Part shown: positions 22,386-34,103 of the stretch, piece after piece
Layout of the letters: every line of letters begins with the position of its first letter
Position numbering within the stretch: position 1 is the stretch's first letter
NCBI GenBank assembly: GCA_037954665.1
Contig: JBBMOL010000149.1
Coordinates: forward strand, 434,001 to 498,000
Direction of reading: 5' to 3'
DNA: 64,000 nt
Source: Laguncularia racemosa
Lineage: Eukaryota; Streptophyta; Magnoliopsida; Myrtales; Combretaceae
Position numbers and translations under genes: made by a program
The notes under the pieces: generated by a model
The model's input: the letters and a program-made list of their open reading frames with translations, nothing else
What the model was told of the DNA's origin: nothing
The model's database searches: none

Positions 22386-24946
22386 ACAAATTGTATTGAA
22401 AGCACAGACCATATCTACTCCTTCAAGAGAATCGCTTGAAGGCACATTTCAGATTCGTAACTTCAAAATCTGTTTTTGAAATAATTTTTTTGGATACTTT
22501 ATTTCGCAATTTAAAAAAAATATTATTTGAGTGGATTCCCCTCATTTATGTGTTGAATTTTTAAAAAAAAAAATTACGTAAAGGAGCTGTTAATTTTATG
22601 ACTTGCACAAATCTACCAACATGACCTCCAAAGCTTATTCATAAGCTCTAGAGTAAGTAGTGTGATCTACACAAATCTATTAACACAAGCTTAGGAGTTT
22701 GTTGACAAGCTAAGGAGTAATTAGTGTTGAGAAGAATATTTTGTAAAAGGTTCAACAAACTTTGAAGTATGTTGACTAGCTCCATTATTCATGGTTGGAA
22801 AATAGCCATCGCATAGCATAAAGAAGCAATAGGCGAGAGAGCAAAAGAGACTTAAGAGTTCTTTGTTGGGCCCTATAAATACACCACAAGGGCAGCCTAT
22901 TGAGAAAAAAAAAAAGAGAGAGAGAAAAACAATTGTACAAAACTATTTAGTATTAATCTTTAGGGGTTACATTAATCTTTTTGAAAGTTATGAGAAGGTT
23001 AGGTTATAGTTTGAAAGTTTCCAATAATTTAGAGAATGTATTTGAAATTGTCCTAAACAAATAAGTTATAGTGTTTTATGAATTAAAGATCTTTTAGCTC
23101 TAAATGTCCATTTGATATATTCATTCTATTAAAATTTATCTAGTATCTCATCTATCTATATTATTTAAGTGGGTGTAATAGATTTTGTGTAACATATAAA
23201 ATTACCGAATAAACTTCTTCATCCTATAAAAGGTTAGTTAATAATAAGTAATCACGAATAACATCTTTTATTTTAGACTTTATATATTTACCATTCTTCC
23301 CAACTCTAATAAAAGATAACTAATACTTCCTTAATATCATTAATTTTGATAGTGTTAATTTAGTAATTAATTTAGGTTTTTATTAAAAAAAAACTATTTT
23401 TAGTTTTATTTGGTTACTTTGATGATAATTTTTTTTCTTTGTTCTTTTTGCATTTTACACACACACACTGTAACACCCCCATTGACTTGACCACATAGAA
23501 TAAATGAAGAGTTAAATTATAATTCAATAAGAATATAATAAAAGTGTAATATTATAGTCTATTACATTATTTAGTTAATAAAAAACAATATAGTGAATTA
23601 CATTAGAATAAAAATCAAAATATCAATTATATCTTTACTGTGAATCTAAAACCTAATACTTTTTAATCTTCTATCTAATACCAAGTGGTAAAGGTGAGAA
23701 GGTATAAGGTGGGTAAGGTCATACCTTACTCATATCTTATCTTGTAAGTTACAAGTTTCTAAATTTTGAAACTGAAATTTACTCAATAATATCTTGAAAC
23801 CAACCTATATCTTATACCCTACAAAACCTACAAGATAAAAGATTCCTTGTGAAAACCTGTAAATTTTATAATTTTTTCTATAAATTTTAAATTTATGTGA
23901 TATTAAAAAAAATAATCTATATGTGATATTATAAATTCTTCATATACAAAAATTATGAAAACTATAATAAAATATTTAAATTAAAAAAAATTATTTTTCT
24001 ACCTTAGTTATTTCAACTTTTGCAATCTTAATACTTAACAAATAAGAAAGAACAAAGTCAAGAATAGAAAACCTAAAGTTAAAAATGAAAATGAAGAAAA
24101 ATAAGGGAAAAAAAAAGAGGAATAGGATTAGGTTTAACTATTTAGGATTATTAACTTATGGACTTAAACTCTCTCTCTCTCTTTCCTTTTTTACTAAAAT
24201 ATTTATTAAAAAAATTATTATATTATCAATTACTATTTATCTATTAATATTATTTAATAGCATTTTATTAATATTATTCATCCAAGTGAACATACAATAG
24301 ATGTATGTTTGCTAATAGAAGATAATAAGTATTAAACCAAAAAAAAAATTAAAGATAAATTTCTTGGCTCTTTATTCAATGCTTCCTGTTTTATTTATTT
24401 ATTTATTTATTTTTCTCAACCTAGTGTAATTAACTCAAGAAGAAAACATGTAGCTAACAAAAAGTGGATTTTTTTAACTATGCATGATTCAAAATTGTAA
24501 GGCTTAAATTTAATTTAAGATGATATTTGATGAGTTCAAACTTCATTTAGTTACTTTTGTTTAAAAACAATAATTCTTTTAATTAAATTTTTTGAGCTTA
24601 AAGTTTATGGGCGCTCAATTGAACTCTCAATTAAAATTGAATTAGGTTTATAGTATGGTCAAAAGAAATAATTATAAGTTTGAATATAATTAGATTAAAT
24701 TGCTCAAGTAGCTATTGTTGAAGGTGGTGTTGCGTAGGTGTACCCCAATTATTCTCGTACAATATCATAGAGATCTTCAATGACGCGGCGATAAATTAAT
24801 TATGTTACACTTTAATTTCCTAGGAACCTCCAGGACATAACCAAGGTTGACGAGTCATAGCCGTCGGCTAATAATACTTGCTACATCGCCAAGTTGAATG
24901 GGAAAGCATTTCAAACCAAAAGTCAAAAGGATGCTGATACCAATGT
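22386..24946. other. AT-rich sequence without recognisable gene
   Basis: Apart from the inverted-repeat relic at the start, I see only simple sequence: a GA-rich stretch near 22905-22930, CT at 24171-24182, and TTTA repeats near 24396-24415. A TATAAATA-like word near 22875 followed by AG-rich sequence could be a retrotransposon LTR promoter, but no coding region supports that. Open frames here (for example 24085-24300) are compositionally biased and unconvincing. Confidence 0.4.
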
Positions 24947-26384
24947 CCAGTTCACATTTTATCTTCTTTGACCCGGAAACAAATCTTCCTATTTATTTTG
25001 TGGAAACTTTACCCTTTTTTTTTTTTTTCAATGACATGATAGTTATATTCATTTTGTTATATTTTATTCAATATTTTACGAAGCAAACCTAATGTACCTA
25101 ATACTAATAATAGTAACAGAGCAGCTTAGAATTGTCTCCTCGCACCGAAGAAAACGGCCCCAGTTCTCATTCAGAAGCTTCTTGACTCAAAACAATACCT
25201 GTGGTGGATACACTCATAATATAAAATAATTCGAAACATCATCGTCAACCTCGCGGATTTGAAGTTGAAAGCCAATCATATTTCTGTTTCCGGGTTTTTA
25301 CTTTTTTTTTTTTTTTATAATTTTATGGGTATAGTTTGAAGTTGTCAAAGGGTATGTTTGTTTATTGGCATATGTTACTTGCACTTTTTTTCAATAGGTA
25401 TTATAATAGAAGTTTCTAAACCGTAAAATATTATTGCAATAATCTTAAGGTGGTTGAAATCATTAGTGATTTTTAACAGCATTTAATGATAACAGGTGAA
25501 ACATAGTAAACATGATGGTTAGTCGTCATGGAAACATATTACAAGAAATTGGAGAAAACAAATTTTATTTAAAAAAAAAAAAAAAAGAGAGAGAGGAAGA
25601 GGAGGAAGAAGAAGAAATTTTTCTTACATTCCATTAGCATATTCCATGGTTTATTAATTACCACTTACTTAACACTACAAGCAATTAGTATATAGTATTT
25701 ATATTTTCTTGAAAAATAATATTTAATGAAAGTAAAGTTTTGATAATAACAATAATAAAAAAAAAAACCAAAGGTTTTCTATAAAATAACCAATTAGTTT
25801 ATAATATTTATATTTTTTTTACAAGTAATATTTAATGATTATGAAGTTTTCTATAAAACAAATATGTATTTAATCAATTTTCTTTTTATTAAACTTACTA
25901 TTTGATTGTTTCTTTTCATCAAACTTATTATTTTATCGTTTATCATTTATATTTTCATGACATCTTATAAAGACGATAAAAATAATAAATTTGATAAATA
26001 TAGATTTGATCAATTATTATATTTAATAATTTTATACATTAGGTATGGAATTTGATTAACAAAAATTTAATTGAATAACTATTTAACAACTTAAAACTTA
26101 ACAAAATGTAAAATTGAGGAAAAACATTAGATTATATCTATTTTAATTTTATTCTTGGTTGGTGCAAAGATGAAATTTTCTTGCCTCGTCTGGTTTGCAC
26201 TTGCTAGAGACCTTAGTTCAAGGGGAAAAAAAAAAAAGAAAAAAAGGAAAACCAATCACCTCCATCAAAATTAGCAAATCAGTGCAGTAATTATTGAAAA
26301 TCACCAAAAATAATATCATTAACAGCATTGCAAAGTGGACTTTGAAAGTTGAAACCTTACCCAGTTTCCTCTCTCAATCCTCTA

Positions 26385-26388
<4 letters not shown>

Positions 26389-26417
<29 letters not shown>
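26389..26417 (+). repeat. (TC)n microsatellite in the 5' leader of UPF0496 copy 1
   Basis: A run of TC dinucleotides just upstream of the predicted first, non-coding exon end at 26614. The equivalent run in copy 2 is at about 35682-35700. Pyrimidine-rich leaders of this kind are common near plant transcription starts; the transcription start itself cannot be read from the sequence. Confidence 0.7.
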
Positions 26418-26420
<3 letters not shown>

Positions 26421-26614
26421 CTCTCTCCTGCTTCAAGGTCTACGTTTTCCATTCCACAATCCCTCATTATCCAGATTCTATTCAGCTCAATATCGGAGAC
26501 GTTTCCTTCTCACTAGATCTTAGCTTTTGTGCTTTGACTGGTCCTTGTTCTAAAGGACAGAGTTAACGGAGCTGATAAATTCACTTCAAGTGCACAGTTT
26601 TAGCTAAAATCCAG

Positions 26615-26923
26615 GTATTTAAAGACCGAAAATGTACTCCCTTTTGCTTTTGGGTCGAATTTTCTCTTCATTTTAAGGTTATTTTTAGTTACCAAGTGAA
26701 AAATTCTCATCTGGGTGTTCAAGATCCTGTCGAAGTTTTGGCCTTTTTATTCACTTGAGCTGAATTTCTAGGGATTTTTACTTACATTGAAGTTTAACCG
26801 CTTTGGAGTTTTACTTAAATTTCGAGTCTCTCATTTTGAGGTTTCTATGATTAGTAACTAAGTGATTATTAGATGCATAAAGTTTGATCTTGGATACAAG
26901 ACTCTTGGGTTTTTGCCTTCTAG
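26615..26923 (+). other. predicted 5' UTR intron of UPF0496 copy 1
   Basis: Donor CCAG|GTATTT at 26615 and acceptor TTTTTGCCTTCTAG ending 26922-26923, 24 bases before the ATG at 26948. The 309-bp length and T-rich content suit a plant leader intron. This is a sequence prediction without transcript support. Confidence 0.5.
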
Positions 26924-26947
26924 TATTTGGACTCAAGCTTTGACCAA

Positions 26948-28090
26948 ATGGGAGGCATATTATGTAAGAACAGCAAAAGCGTTGATGCCTCTGAATCAGT
27001 CCCTAGTAATGACAGTTCTCAATTCATGGCCGAATTATCCTCCTATGAGGCTGCTTGTAAAGTCGATGCCGAGTTAAAGACCATTGATCATGCCCTCCAT
27101 GAGCGGACTAATCGCGTGATTAACACGCTTGCTATGGGTAAGGAGCTTCAATCTTTATCGTTTGATTCCCTCAGAGAGGTGACTAGTAGTCTGCTTGAGA
27201 TGAACCAGGATGTAGTTAGGGTCATTTTTGAACACAAGAAAGATATTTGGAAGAATAAGGAATTGCGTGTGATAGTGGAGGATTACTTTGAGAGCAGCTT
27301 GCAGACTTTAGATTTTTGTAATTTACTTGAGATGTGTTTAAGACGAGCACGTGATAGCCAATTTATTATTAAGTTTGCAATTCATCAATTCGATGAAGAA
27401 AGGATTGAGGATGGAGTTGAAATGCAGAAGTATGCAAAGACATTGCAAGAGTTACAGAAGTTTAAGGCTATTGGGGATCCTTTTACAGAAGAGTTCTTTG
27501 CACGTTTTCAATCTGTACATGAGCAGCAGCAAAAGATGCTGCAGAAATTGCACGCTCAAAGAAAGAAGCTTGGTAAAAAAATCCAATCTGCTAAGGCATG
27601 GAGGAAGGTTTCCAATGTGATCTTTGTCACTGCATTTCTCTCAGTACTAATTTTTTCTGTTGTGGCAGCTGCTGTTGCTGCACCACCTGTTGTGACTGCT
27701 TTGGCAGGTGCAATGGCTGTTCCCTTTGGTTCTGTTGGTAAATGGTGCAATGATCTTTGGAAAAAATATCTTAATGAGTTGAAAGGGAAGACGGAGTTGA
27801 CAAACGAAATGCTTGTGAAGACTACCATTACAATCATCGATATGCAAGATATAAAGAGCTGTGTTGATAAATTGGAAATTCAGATTGAGTCGCTGTTGCA
27901 AACTGTGGACTTTGCTCTCACTGAGGAAGACATAGCAGTGAAGTTTGCAATAGATGATATCAAGAGAAAACTGGAAGTTTTCACAGAAGCCATCGAGGAT
28001 CTTGCTAAACGAGCTGGTAAGTGTAGCCAAGATATAAAGAAGGCAAGGACAACCATACTAGATAAACTTAGTAGACTATGGGTTGACTAA
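26948..28090 (+). CDS. UPF0496 (DUF677, AT14A-like) protein, copy 1
   Basis: An intact single-exon coding region of 380 residues. ATG at 26948 (MGGILCKNSKS) is chosen because the 7 codons upstream in frame contain no ATG and lie at a predicted splice junction. MGG...C6 is compatible with N-myristoylation plus palmitoylation, but this is not certain. Residues about 25-215 are helical and charged (YEAACKVDAELKTIDHALHE, DYFESSLQTLDFCNLLE, then a coiled coil near 185-215). A hydrophobic segment at about 221-262 (VIFVTAFLSVLIFSVVAAAV) forms one or two membrane passes, followed by a second helical region. This order is that of the plant UPF0496/DUF677 family (PF05055), which includes AT14A-type proteins with reported roles at the plasma membrane-wall interface. 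Its biochemical activity is unknown. The length is typical for the family. Head-to-tail paralogue at 36526. Confidence 0.92.
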   Translation: MGGILCKNSKSVDASESVPSNDSSQFMAELSSYEAACKVDAELKTIDHALHERTNRVINTLAMGKELQSLSFDSLREVTSSLLEMNQDVVRVIFEHKKDIWKNKELRVIVEDYFESSLQTLDFCNLLEMCLRRARDSQFIIKFAIHQFDEERIEDGVEMQKYAKTLQELQKFKAIGDPFTEEFFARFQSVHEQQQKMLQKLHAQRKKLGKKIQSAKAWRKVSNVIFVTAFLSVLIFSVVAAAVAAPPVVTALAGAMAVPFGSVGKWCNDLWKKYLNELKGKTELTNEMLVKTTITIIDMQDIKSCVDKLEIQIESLLQTVDFALTEEDIAVKFAIDDIKRKLEVFTEAIEDLAKRAGKCSQDIKKARTTILDKLSRLWVD

Positions 28091-28798
28091 GTATGACATC
28101 ATGCTGTGTTTATATGACATTCTTAAATGCATTCCGACGTCAGTATCTGGATGACTTTATTATCTCCAGGATTGTCTAAACTTACTTCCTCCTACTTGTT
28201 TGCTGTCGAATCAGCCATACTACTGCAGAGTATAGACAGGCAAAAGCAGTGGACAGCCAAAGTAATGAAATCAATAAGCAGACTAGGTCAATAAACTTGC
28301 CAGATAGTTTGGTTCAACTGTGACTTCACTGAGATCAGCATTATGCTTAGGTTTGCTCCTCTAGTCATCTTTCACACACCATGCACAAGTGACCTTGCTG
28401 CAGAAGTTTCGTCTTTCTGTAATTCAAGTCTTCATTGTGAATCATGTATATCAAGCAAAACGCAGCTATAGAAGTCATTTATAGTGAACTCTCTCTCTCT
28501 ACACACATATGCGCATAGTGAATTATGCTGCTGGGTTCCAATACTTAGTTTTCTCTTGTATTCAGATTTGTTGCTTGTGCGTTCATTTTATAACTTTCAG
28601 TTTTTCATCTTCATTTATTATAACAAAGCTGGCATGAGAACATGAAGATTGAAGACTCATATTTTGAAATCAATTCATATTCAAGAAATCTTTGATACGA
28701 CCTTCATCATGTTGTAGCTGAGTTGTATAAAACCAGCTCACATTTTATCTTCTTTGTCCCGGGAACAAGATCTTCCTATTTATTTTCTAGAAATTTTT

Positions 28799-29200
28799 TA
28801 TGTAGGGAGTAGCGTAAAAACAAGATTGATCAACATCTGATCTTAGAAATCAAATGAAATTAACAAAATCTTCACTCTAGGAAGTTTGAATCTTGTTGTG
28901 TGTTAAAAAGTTTTTTGTAACAAGAAAAGATGATTATATATCGTCTCAAAAGAAAATCCTAAACCTTAAACCTACACGGCCACAGCATGGCCACAACACA
29001 AGCGTGTAGACACTTGTATATCATTCTATGCAATTTTCTTGTTTGACATGTCCACCAACATGAGCATAATTTTCTTCTTTAACACGCCCACCACCATAGG
29101 TAATGTTTATGCCTTTGCTTATCTTTCATGGTTGCTCTTCTTGGACTTTTCGGATTTATTTAATTTATCTAGGAACCTGCATGCAATCTACTTTGCATCA
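28799..29200 (-). repeat. 3' LTR of the degenerate gypsy element
   Basis: It aligns with 33755-34103 over its length (shared GATTGATCAACA, GATTATATATCGTCTCAAAA, CATGGTTGCTCTTCTT) and ends TTTGCATCA at 29200. Left limit 28799-28801: TATGTAGGGAGTAGC against TGACGTAGTGAGTAGC in the other copy. Confidence 0.8.
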
Positions 29201-30930
29201 TTTTCTCTCACCCGAGAAAAACTCGATCTTGAGTTCTCTTTTGGGTACAAAGGTGCATTGTCTATGTAAAAGGGAAGTATATCCATCATATTGAACACTT
29301 TTGAAATGTCCATACTATTAGACAGTCCAATCATATAGGTATTGTTATTAATCTTTTGCAAAATCTGGTATGGAACATACTTCTTAGGTTGTAGCTTCTT
29401 ATATTTTCCAATTGGAAACCTCTATCTTCTTAGGAACACCATCACCTGATCATTTTACTAAGAACAATTTATTCCTATGATGTTTATTTACTATTGCTGT
29501 GTACTAGGCATATGTTTGCTCTATTTTTTCTTACACCTCTATTATCACATTTTTCCAATTCTCTACTAAATTCTTTACTACGATACTAAACTCAAAATTC
29601 TTAGGAAGCTTGATCAAATCTAAAGCATGCTAGAGAATCTTAGTATAAACCATAGAGAATGGAGATTTCCCTATTGTCCTGTGAACCGCACAATTGTAAG
29701 CAAATTATGCCTAAGCTAATGTAACATCCCATTGATTCGACTTCTTCCCACAAATGCTCATAATCAGATTACCAAGTGTCCTATTTGTAACTTCAATTTG
29801 CCCATTTGTTTGAGGATAAACTATGCTACTATAGTTTAAGGATTAGTCAAACATTTGCCACAAAAGTTCTCTAGAAATGGCTTAAAACTTACTGTCTCTA
29901 TCTGACGTGATGGACTTAGGTACTCCATAAAGGCGAACAACCTTTTTGAAAAACAATTTAGTAATGGCCTATACATTTGCTACTTTCTAACACGGGATAA
30001 AATGTGCCATTTTGAAAAACCTATCAACCACAACAAAAACAAAATCCATGCCCCATTGAGTACTGGGTAATACAAGTACAAAGTCCATCGATAAGTCTTC
30101 CTATATATTCTTAAGGATAGGCAATAGCATATAAAAGTCAGTGTTTTGGGATTACCCTTTAGTTGTTTGGCAAATATAACAATGCTACACTATCCGGCTA
30201 ACATCCCTCCTCAAATGAGGCCGTAGAATCTATCAATAACTATAGCAATTGTTTTGTCTCTCCCTAGATGACCGGCTAATTCACTGCCATGTAGGCTACA
30301 AATCAATTTCTCTCTCAAGAAAGATTCAAGCACATAAAGTTGATTTTCCCTCATCAAATATCTATCATGGATATAATGATCACCCCAAGGCTACTTAGCT
30401 ACACACTTTTCCTAAATCTCTTTGAAATTAGCATCAACCTTAGACAATTCTTTCAAGTTCTCAAGCCTTACAACCTCATCATTCAAAGTCACTAGAAGAT
30501 TGGCCCTCTTACTTAAAGCATCAGTTACTGTGTTCTACACCCTTGACTTATGTTTTAACTTAAAAGGAAACTTCTATAAAAATTGGATCCACCTCGCATG
30601 CATGTCTTTGCTTATCCTGGTTTAGTTGTTTAGATGCTTGAGTACATCACAATCTGAGTACAACACAAACTCTTTACCCACAAGTTAATGCTCCCAAGTC
30701 CTTAAGGCACACACAACTAAATAGAACTCATTGTCATATGTGGACCAATTCCTCCTAGAATCACATAATTTCTCACTAATGAATGCGATTAGCTTCTTTT
30801 CTTGAGATAAAATAGCCCTTATACAACTCCACTTGCATCACAATTCACTTCAAACAACTTGTTAAAGTTAGGTAATGCCTAGACAAGTGCACTACATAAC
30901 TTTTCTTTCAAAACTGCAAAGTTGATCTCA
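29201..30930 (-). pseudogene. gypsy integrase and RNase H, heavily degraded
   Basis: No long frame remains, but pieces match the intact integrase at 5332-7002. The region 29990-30110 translates (minus) to fragments like MDFVFVVVDRF.KMAHFIPC, the first catalytic Asp segment. 30240-30300 matches the SHG.L.GH zinc-binding segment, and 29740-29850 the TDGQ.E.. segment. The Pol end near 29201-29260 reads into the LTR as ...ENDAK. There are many stops and frameshifts. Confidence 0.7.
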
Positions 30931-31690
30931 GCTTCCTCATTTTATTGAAACTTCCCCTTTTTCAAGCACTTAATCAAAGGAGCTACAATAATGCTAAAGT
31001 GCCTAATGAATCTCTTGTAAAAGCTAGTCAACCCAAAGAAACTCTGCAATTCAGTAACAATTTGTGGAGTAGGCCACTCTTTAATTGCCTTTATCTTCTC
31101 TTCATCTACTTGAATCCTATCACTACTAACTATAAAGCCTAGAAATAGCAATTTTCTAAACAAGAAGATGCACTTCTTCATATTCACATAAAGCGTACTC
31201 TCTTTCAGAATTGTTAGCACCTTTCTCAAATGTACAACATGCTCATCTTACGATTTACTATATACTAAGATATCATCGAAGTAAATTACAACAAAATGGC
31301 CAATAAAAAAGTTTCAATACCTAGATCATGACAATCATGAAAATACTAGGTGCATAGCTTAGGCTAAAAGGCATGACTAGCCACTCATAAAGGCCCTCTT
31401 TAGTCTTGAAGGTTGTCTTCTACTCAACCCTTAGTTTAATTCTATTATGGTGGTAGCTGCTTCTCAGATTAATCTTTGAAATTACCACAACTCCACTCAA
31501 TTGGTCTAACATATCCTCCAACCTAAGAATCGGGAACTTATACTTGATGGTAATTTTGATAATGACCCTATTGTCCACATATATCTTCCAGTTCCCATCT
31601 TTCTTTGGAGTCAACAATGTAGGTACAACACATGGACTCATGCTCTCTCAATGAGTCCCTTCTAGAGAAACTCTTGTACTTTCTCCTATA
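30931..31690 (-). pseudogene. gypsy reverse transcriptase, degraded
   Basis: Open pieces read SPCVVPTLLTPKKDGNWKIY, LRLEDMLDQLSGVVVISKIN (31641-31420) and NMKKCIFLFRKLLFLGFIVS, LQSFFGLTSFYKRFIRHFS (31229-30942). They follow the motif order of the reverse transcriptase at 7459-7992. The catalytic FDD region (about 31230-31300) is interrupted by stops. Non-functional. Confidence 0.8.
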
Positions 31691-32460
31691 ATACTTCCAT
31701 CTCCTTCAAGCTCATCCCGTAATGTGGAAGATTTGGCAAACTCACACTAGGAATTAAGTCAATATGTTACTATATGTCCCTTATAGGAGGCAAACCATCT
31801 AGTAGGTCATCGAGCAACACTTCGCTAAATTCATCTAATAGCCCCCTGATATTGTCTAGCACCTCTTCAATCTTCTCCTTCCTTTCAACTGTTAGCACCT
31901 GTTTCATAATTAGCACATCTACAGTTTAGGACTCCCTTATAATATTCTCCATCTCCTTTTCTGACTGTGTAATTGTGAGAAAAGAGCATCCCTCTACCTT
32001 AGAAGGTTTAGAACAATTTGCTAACTTTAAAGGAAAAAGAGTAAACTTCACTCTATCGTTTTTCCATCTATACACATTCTCCCTACCCGCATGTTGGGCA
32101 TTAACATCGTACTGCTAGGCCTACCGAACAACAAATGACAAGCATCCACATATACTAAATTATAATACACCTCATCCCGATATTTGCTAATGGAGAAGGG
32201 TACTTTGCAACGCTCTTTAACCTCGATCTTCTCTACTACCTTAATCCACCTAATTGTATATGGAGTGGGATACTTCTTTATCAGTAATTGCAACATTTGC
32301 ATAACTTCCCTGCCTATGATGTTCTCATAGCTACTGCTATCTACTATCAACTCAAAGATTCATTTGCCAATTGTACATTTAGTGTGGAACAACTGATGAC
32401 GCTGAGTCTTTTCCTCACTCTTTGGTGCCAACATCAACCTCTTGATTACATAGGCCTACT
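31691..32460 (-). pseudogene. gypsy protease and linker, degraded
   Basis: The frame 32350-32048 reads IVDSSSYENIIGREVM, then KVPFSISKYRDEVYYNLVYV and DACHLLFGRP, matching the protease at 8771-8006. The catalytic IIDGGSCTN motif has become IVDSSSYEN, so the Gly after the Asp is lost. A stop precedes the active site. Confidence 0.75.
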
Positions 32461-33730
32461 CATCATCTTCTTCTTCATCCTCATAGTACTCATCATCACC
32501 CCCATTAAGCTCCCAATGAATTTCACTCTCATCATCTCTCTCTACTATGTTAATTCCTCTTCTATTAGGGCACTCATTAGACCGATGGCCTAGTTGATTA
32601 CAATGATAACACTTCCCAAGTATTAGCTTCACATAAGGATTATTCTATCTTTATGTGTCCATCTCAACTAGTTTTTTGCTTGTTGATTTATCTTCCTTTT
32701 TATCATTAACTCCCCCCCTTACGTCTCTAAGGTGGTCTTATTTTTCTCAACCACAGATTTACTCGAACTTTCAATTCCAAATCTTCTACTACCACCATCT
32801 AATCGAATACTTTTCTCATGCAACATTAGTTCTGCCTTAAGAGCCATGTTCTTAACCTCATTTAAACATCGCAAAACATAGACTTTGGTTTTATCTCGAA
32901 CATGTAGTTTTAATCCATCTAGGTATTTAGCTACCTGCTGACCCTCACTCTCCGTTAGGTCATTCTTCTCTATCAACTGCATGAATTCTACAACATATTC
33001 ATGTATGGTCCTTTGCCTTTGTTTGCAACACTAATAATACTGAAAAAGGATTTGCTCATAATCGAGATGTAGGAAATCCCATTGTAGTAACTATTTCATT
33101 CTACACTAGGTTCTCACCAATTGTTTGCCCTTACAGTACCTCTTGCTTTGAAGCCTCTCCCACCAGGCTAACACACTCTCATTCAATCTACACGCCACCA
33201 ACTTTACCTTTCTCCCCTTTGCGATTTCTATATAATCGAAAAACTTATCAAGCTCTGTTATCCAATCAAGGAAATCTTTAATGTTAAAATTGGAAATATC
33301 CACCTTCAGTTTGAATTCTCTACTGTCTCCATAGTCAAAACCATAATTGCTTCTCTTGTATCTACCATCACTACCGCCTTTTTTATGTAGTTGTTCCTCT
33401 TTAAATAATACGTCATCTTCTACCTTAAAATCATCTTTGTATATCTATAACCTACGATTTGTAACTACAAGTTTGATAATAAGATCATTGCACGCATGCT
33501 TTGCCCTTGGTCGCATCCCACCACTATTCTTATCTCTATTGGCATCAAATCCCATCATATCAAATTGCTTGATCAGGTAATCAAAGCATTGTTCTAAATG
33601 CCAAAATTTCTTATCCATGTTATCCAATATTGCTTTTTGAGCCTACACTTCAGTTCATAGGGCTTCCACATCCCAAGCAACATTCGAAACATGAGTGCTT
33701 CTTAAATAGTCGTCCCTTAACATCGTTGCA
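32461..33730 (-). pseudogene. gypsy gag with zinc knuckle, degraded
   Basis: From the 5' side: a start-proximal frame (33627-33445, MDNMDKKFWHLEQCFDYLIK), a capsid segment DISNFNIKDFLDWITELDKF and KLVACRLNESVLAWWERLQS (33303-33106), then EYVVEFMQLIEK and LDGLKLHVRDKTKVY (about 33000-32719). The CX2CX4HX4C zinc knuckle CYHCNQLGHRSNEC lies at 32570-32611. It is interrupted by several stops, but all gag blocks can be traced, unlike in the CRM-like element at 4676. Confidence 0.8.
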
Positions 33731-33740
33731 AGAAACTCTT

Positions 33741-33752
33741 GCTTTTATACCA
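33741..33752 (-). promoter_or_regulatory. primer-binding site of the degenerate gypsy element
   Basis: Minus strand TGGTATAAAAGC, two bases inside the LTR start at 33755. A mutated tRNA-iMet-type site (TGGTATCARAGC). Confidence 0.65.
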
Positions 33753-33754
33753 AC

Positions 33755-34103
33755 TGACGTAGTGAGTAGCATAAAAATAAGATTGATCAACAATTGATCT
33801 TAGAAATCAAACAAAATTAACAAAATCTCTACTATAAGAAGTTTGAATCTTATTGTATGTTAAAAAGTTATCTATAACAAGAAAAGATAATTATATATCG
33901 TCTCAAAAGAAAATCTTAAACCCTAAACTTATACGGCCATAGTACGAATGTGTAGACGCCTGTGTACCATTATGTACAATTTTCTTCTTCGACATGCCCA
34001 CCAACACAGTTGTGTTTATGCCCATGCCATCTTGCATGGTTGCTCTTCTTAGGCTTTTTAGATTTGTCTAATTTATCCATTTCATGCAACTTGCTCTACA
34101 TCA
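33755..34103 (-). repeat. 5' LTR of the degenerate gypsy element
   Basis: It starts TGACGTAGTGAGTAGC and ends CTCTACATCA. It is about 50 bp shorter than the other LTR through small deletions. After it, unit-2 sequence of the segmental duplication resumes (ACTTTACTTTTT against ACTTTACCCTTTT in unit 1). Confidence 0.8.

Larger units (their letters stand above)
24947..28730 (+). repeat. segmental duplication, unit 1
   Basis: The left end (CCAGTTCACATTTTATCTTC) recurs at 28733, directly after the right end (GAGTTGTATAA), so the two units are head-to-tail. Unit 2 is 28733-38297 and carries a later retroelement insertion. Homology covers the upstream region, 5' UTR, intron, coding region and about 640 bp after the stop codon. 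Confidence 0.85.
28799..34103 (-). mobile_element. degenerate full-length Ty3/gypsy (chromovirus-type) element
   Basis: Direct LTRs (28799-29200, 33755-34103) flank minus-strand gag, protease, reverse transcriptase and integrase in the usual order, all heavily damaged. A primer site lies inside the right LTR, and a purine-rich tract (complement of 29201-29213) inside the left one. As in the CRM-like element, the end of Pol reads into the LTR. It lies within duplication unit 2 near its left end and is absent from the matching site of unit 1 (about 25005), so it inserted after the duplication. No clear 5-bp target duplication is left. Confidence 0.85.

Noticed and set aside
26927..26947. Longer UPF0496 start giving 7 extra residues
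   Set aside because: The upstream start would be TTG, not ATG, and lies at a probable splice acceptor; family members start at MG-type N-termini. The same applies at 36505.
27556..28030. Minus-strand open frames antisense to UPF0496 copy 1, with equivalents at 37134-37634
   Set aside because: Complement shadows of a conserved coding region; they occur in both copies only because the sense strand is conserved.
29039..29294. Plus-strand frames at the edge of the degenerate gypsy element, and the similar one at 33962-34183
   Set aside because: Both lie in the LTRs on the strand opposite to the element's genes and reflect LTR sequence, not a gene.
28799..34103. Possible 5-bp target duplication of the degenerate gypsy element
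   Set aside because: The flanks are T-rich and can be matched in several ways; nothing convincing.
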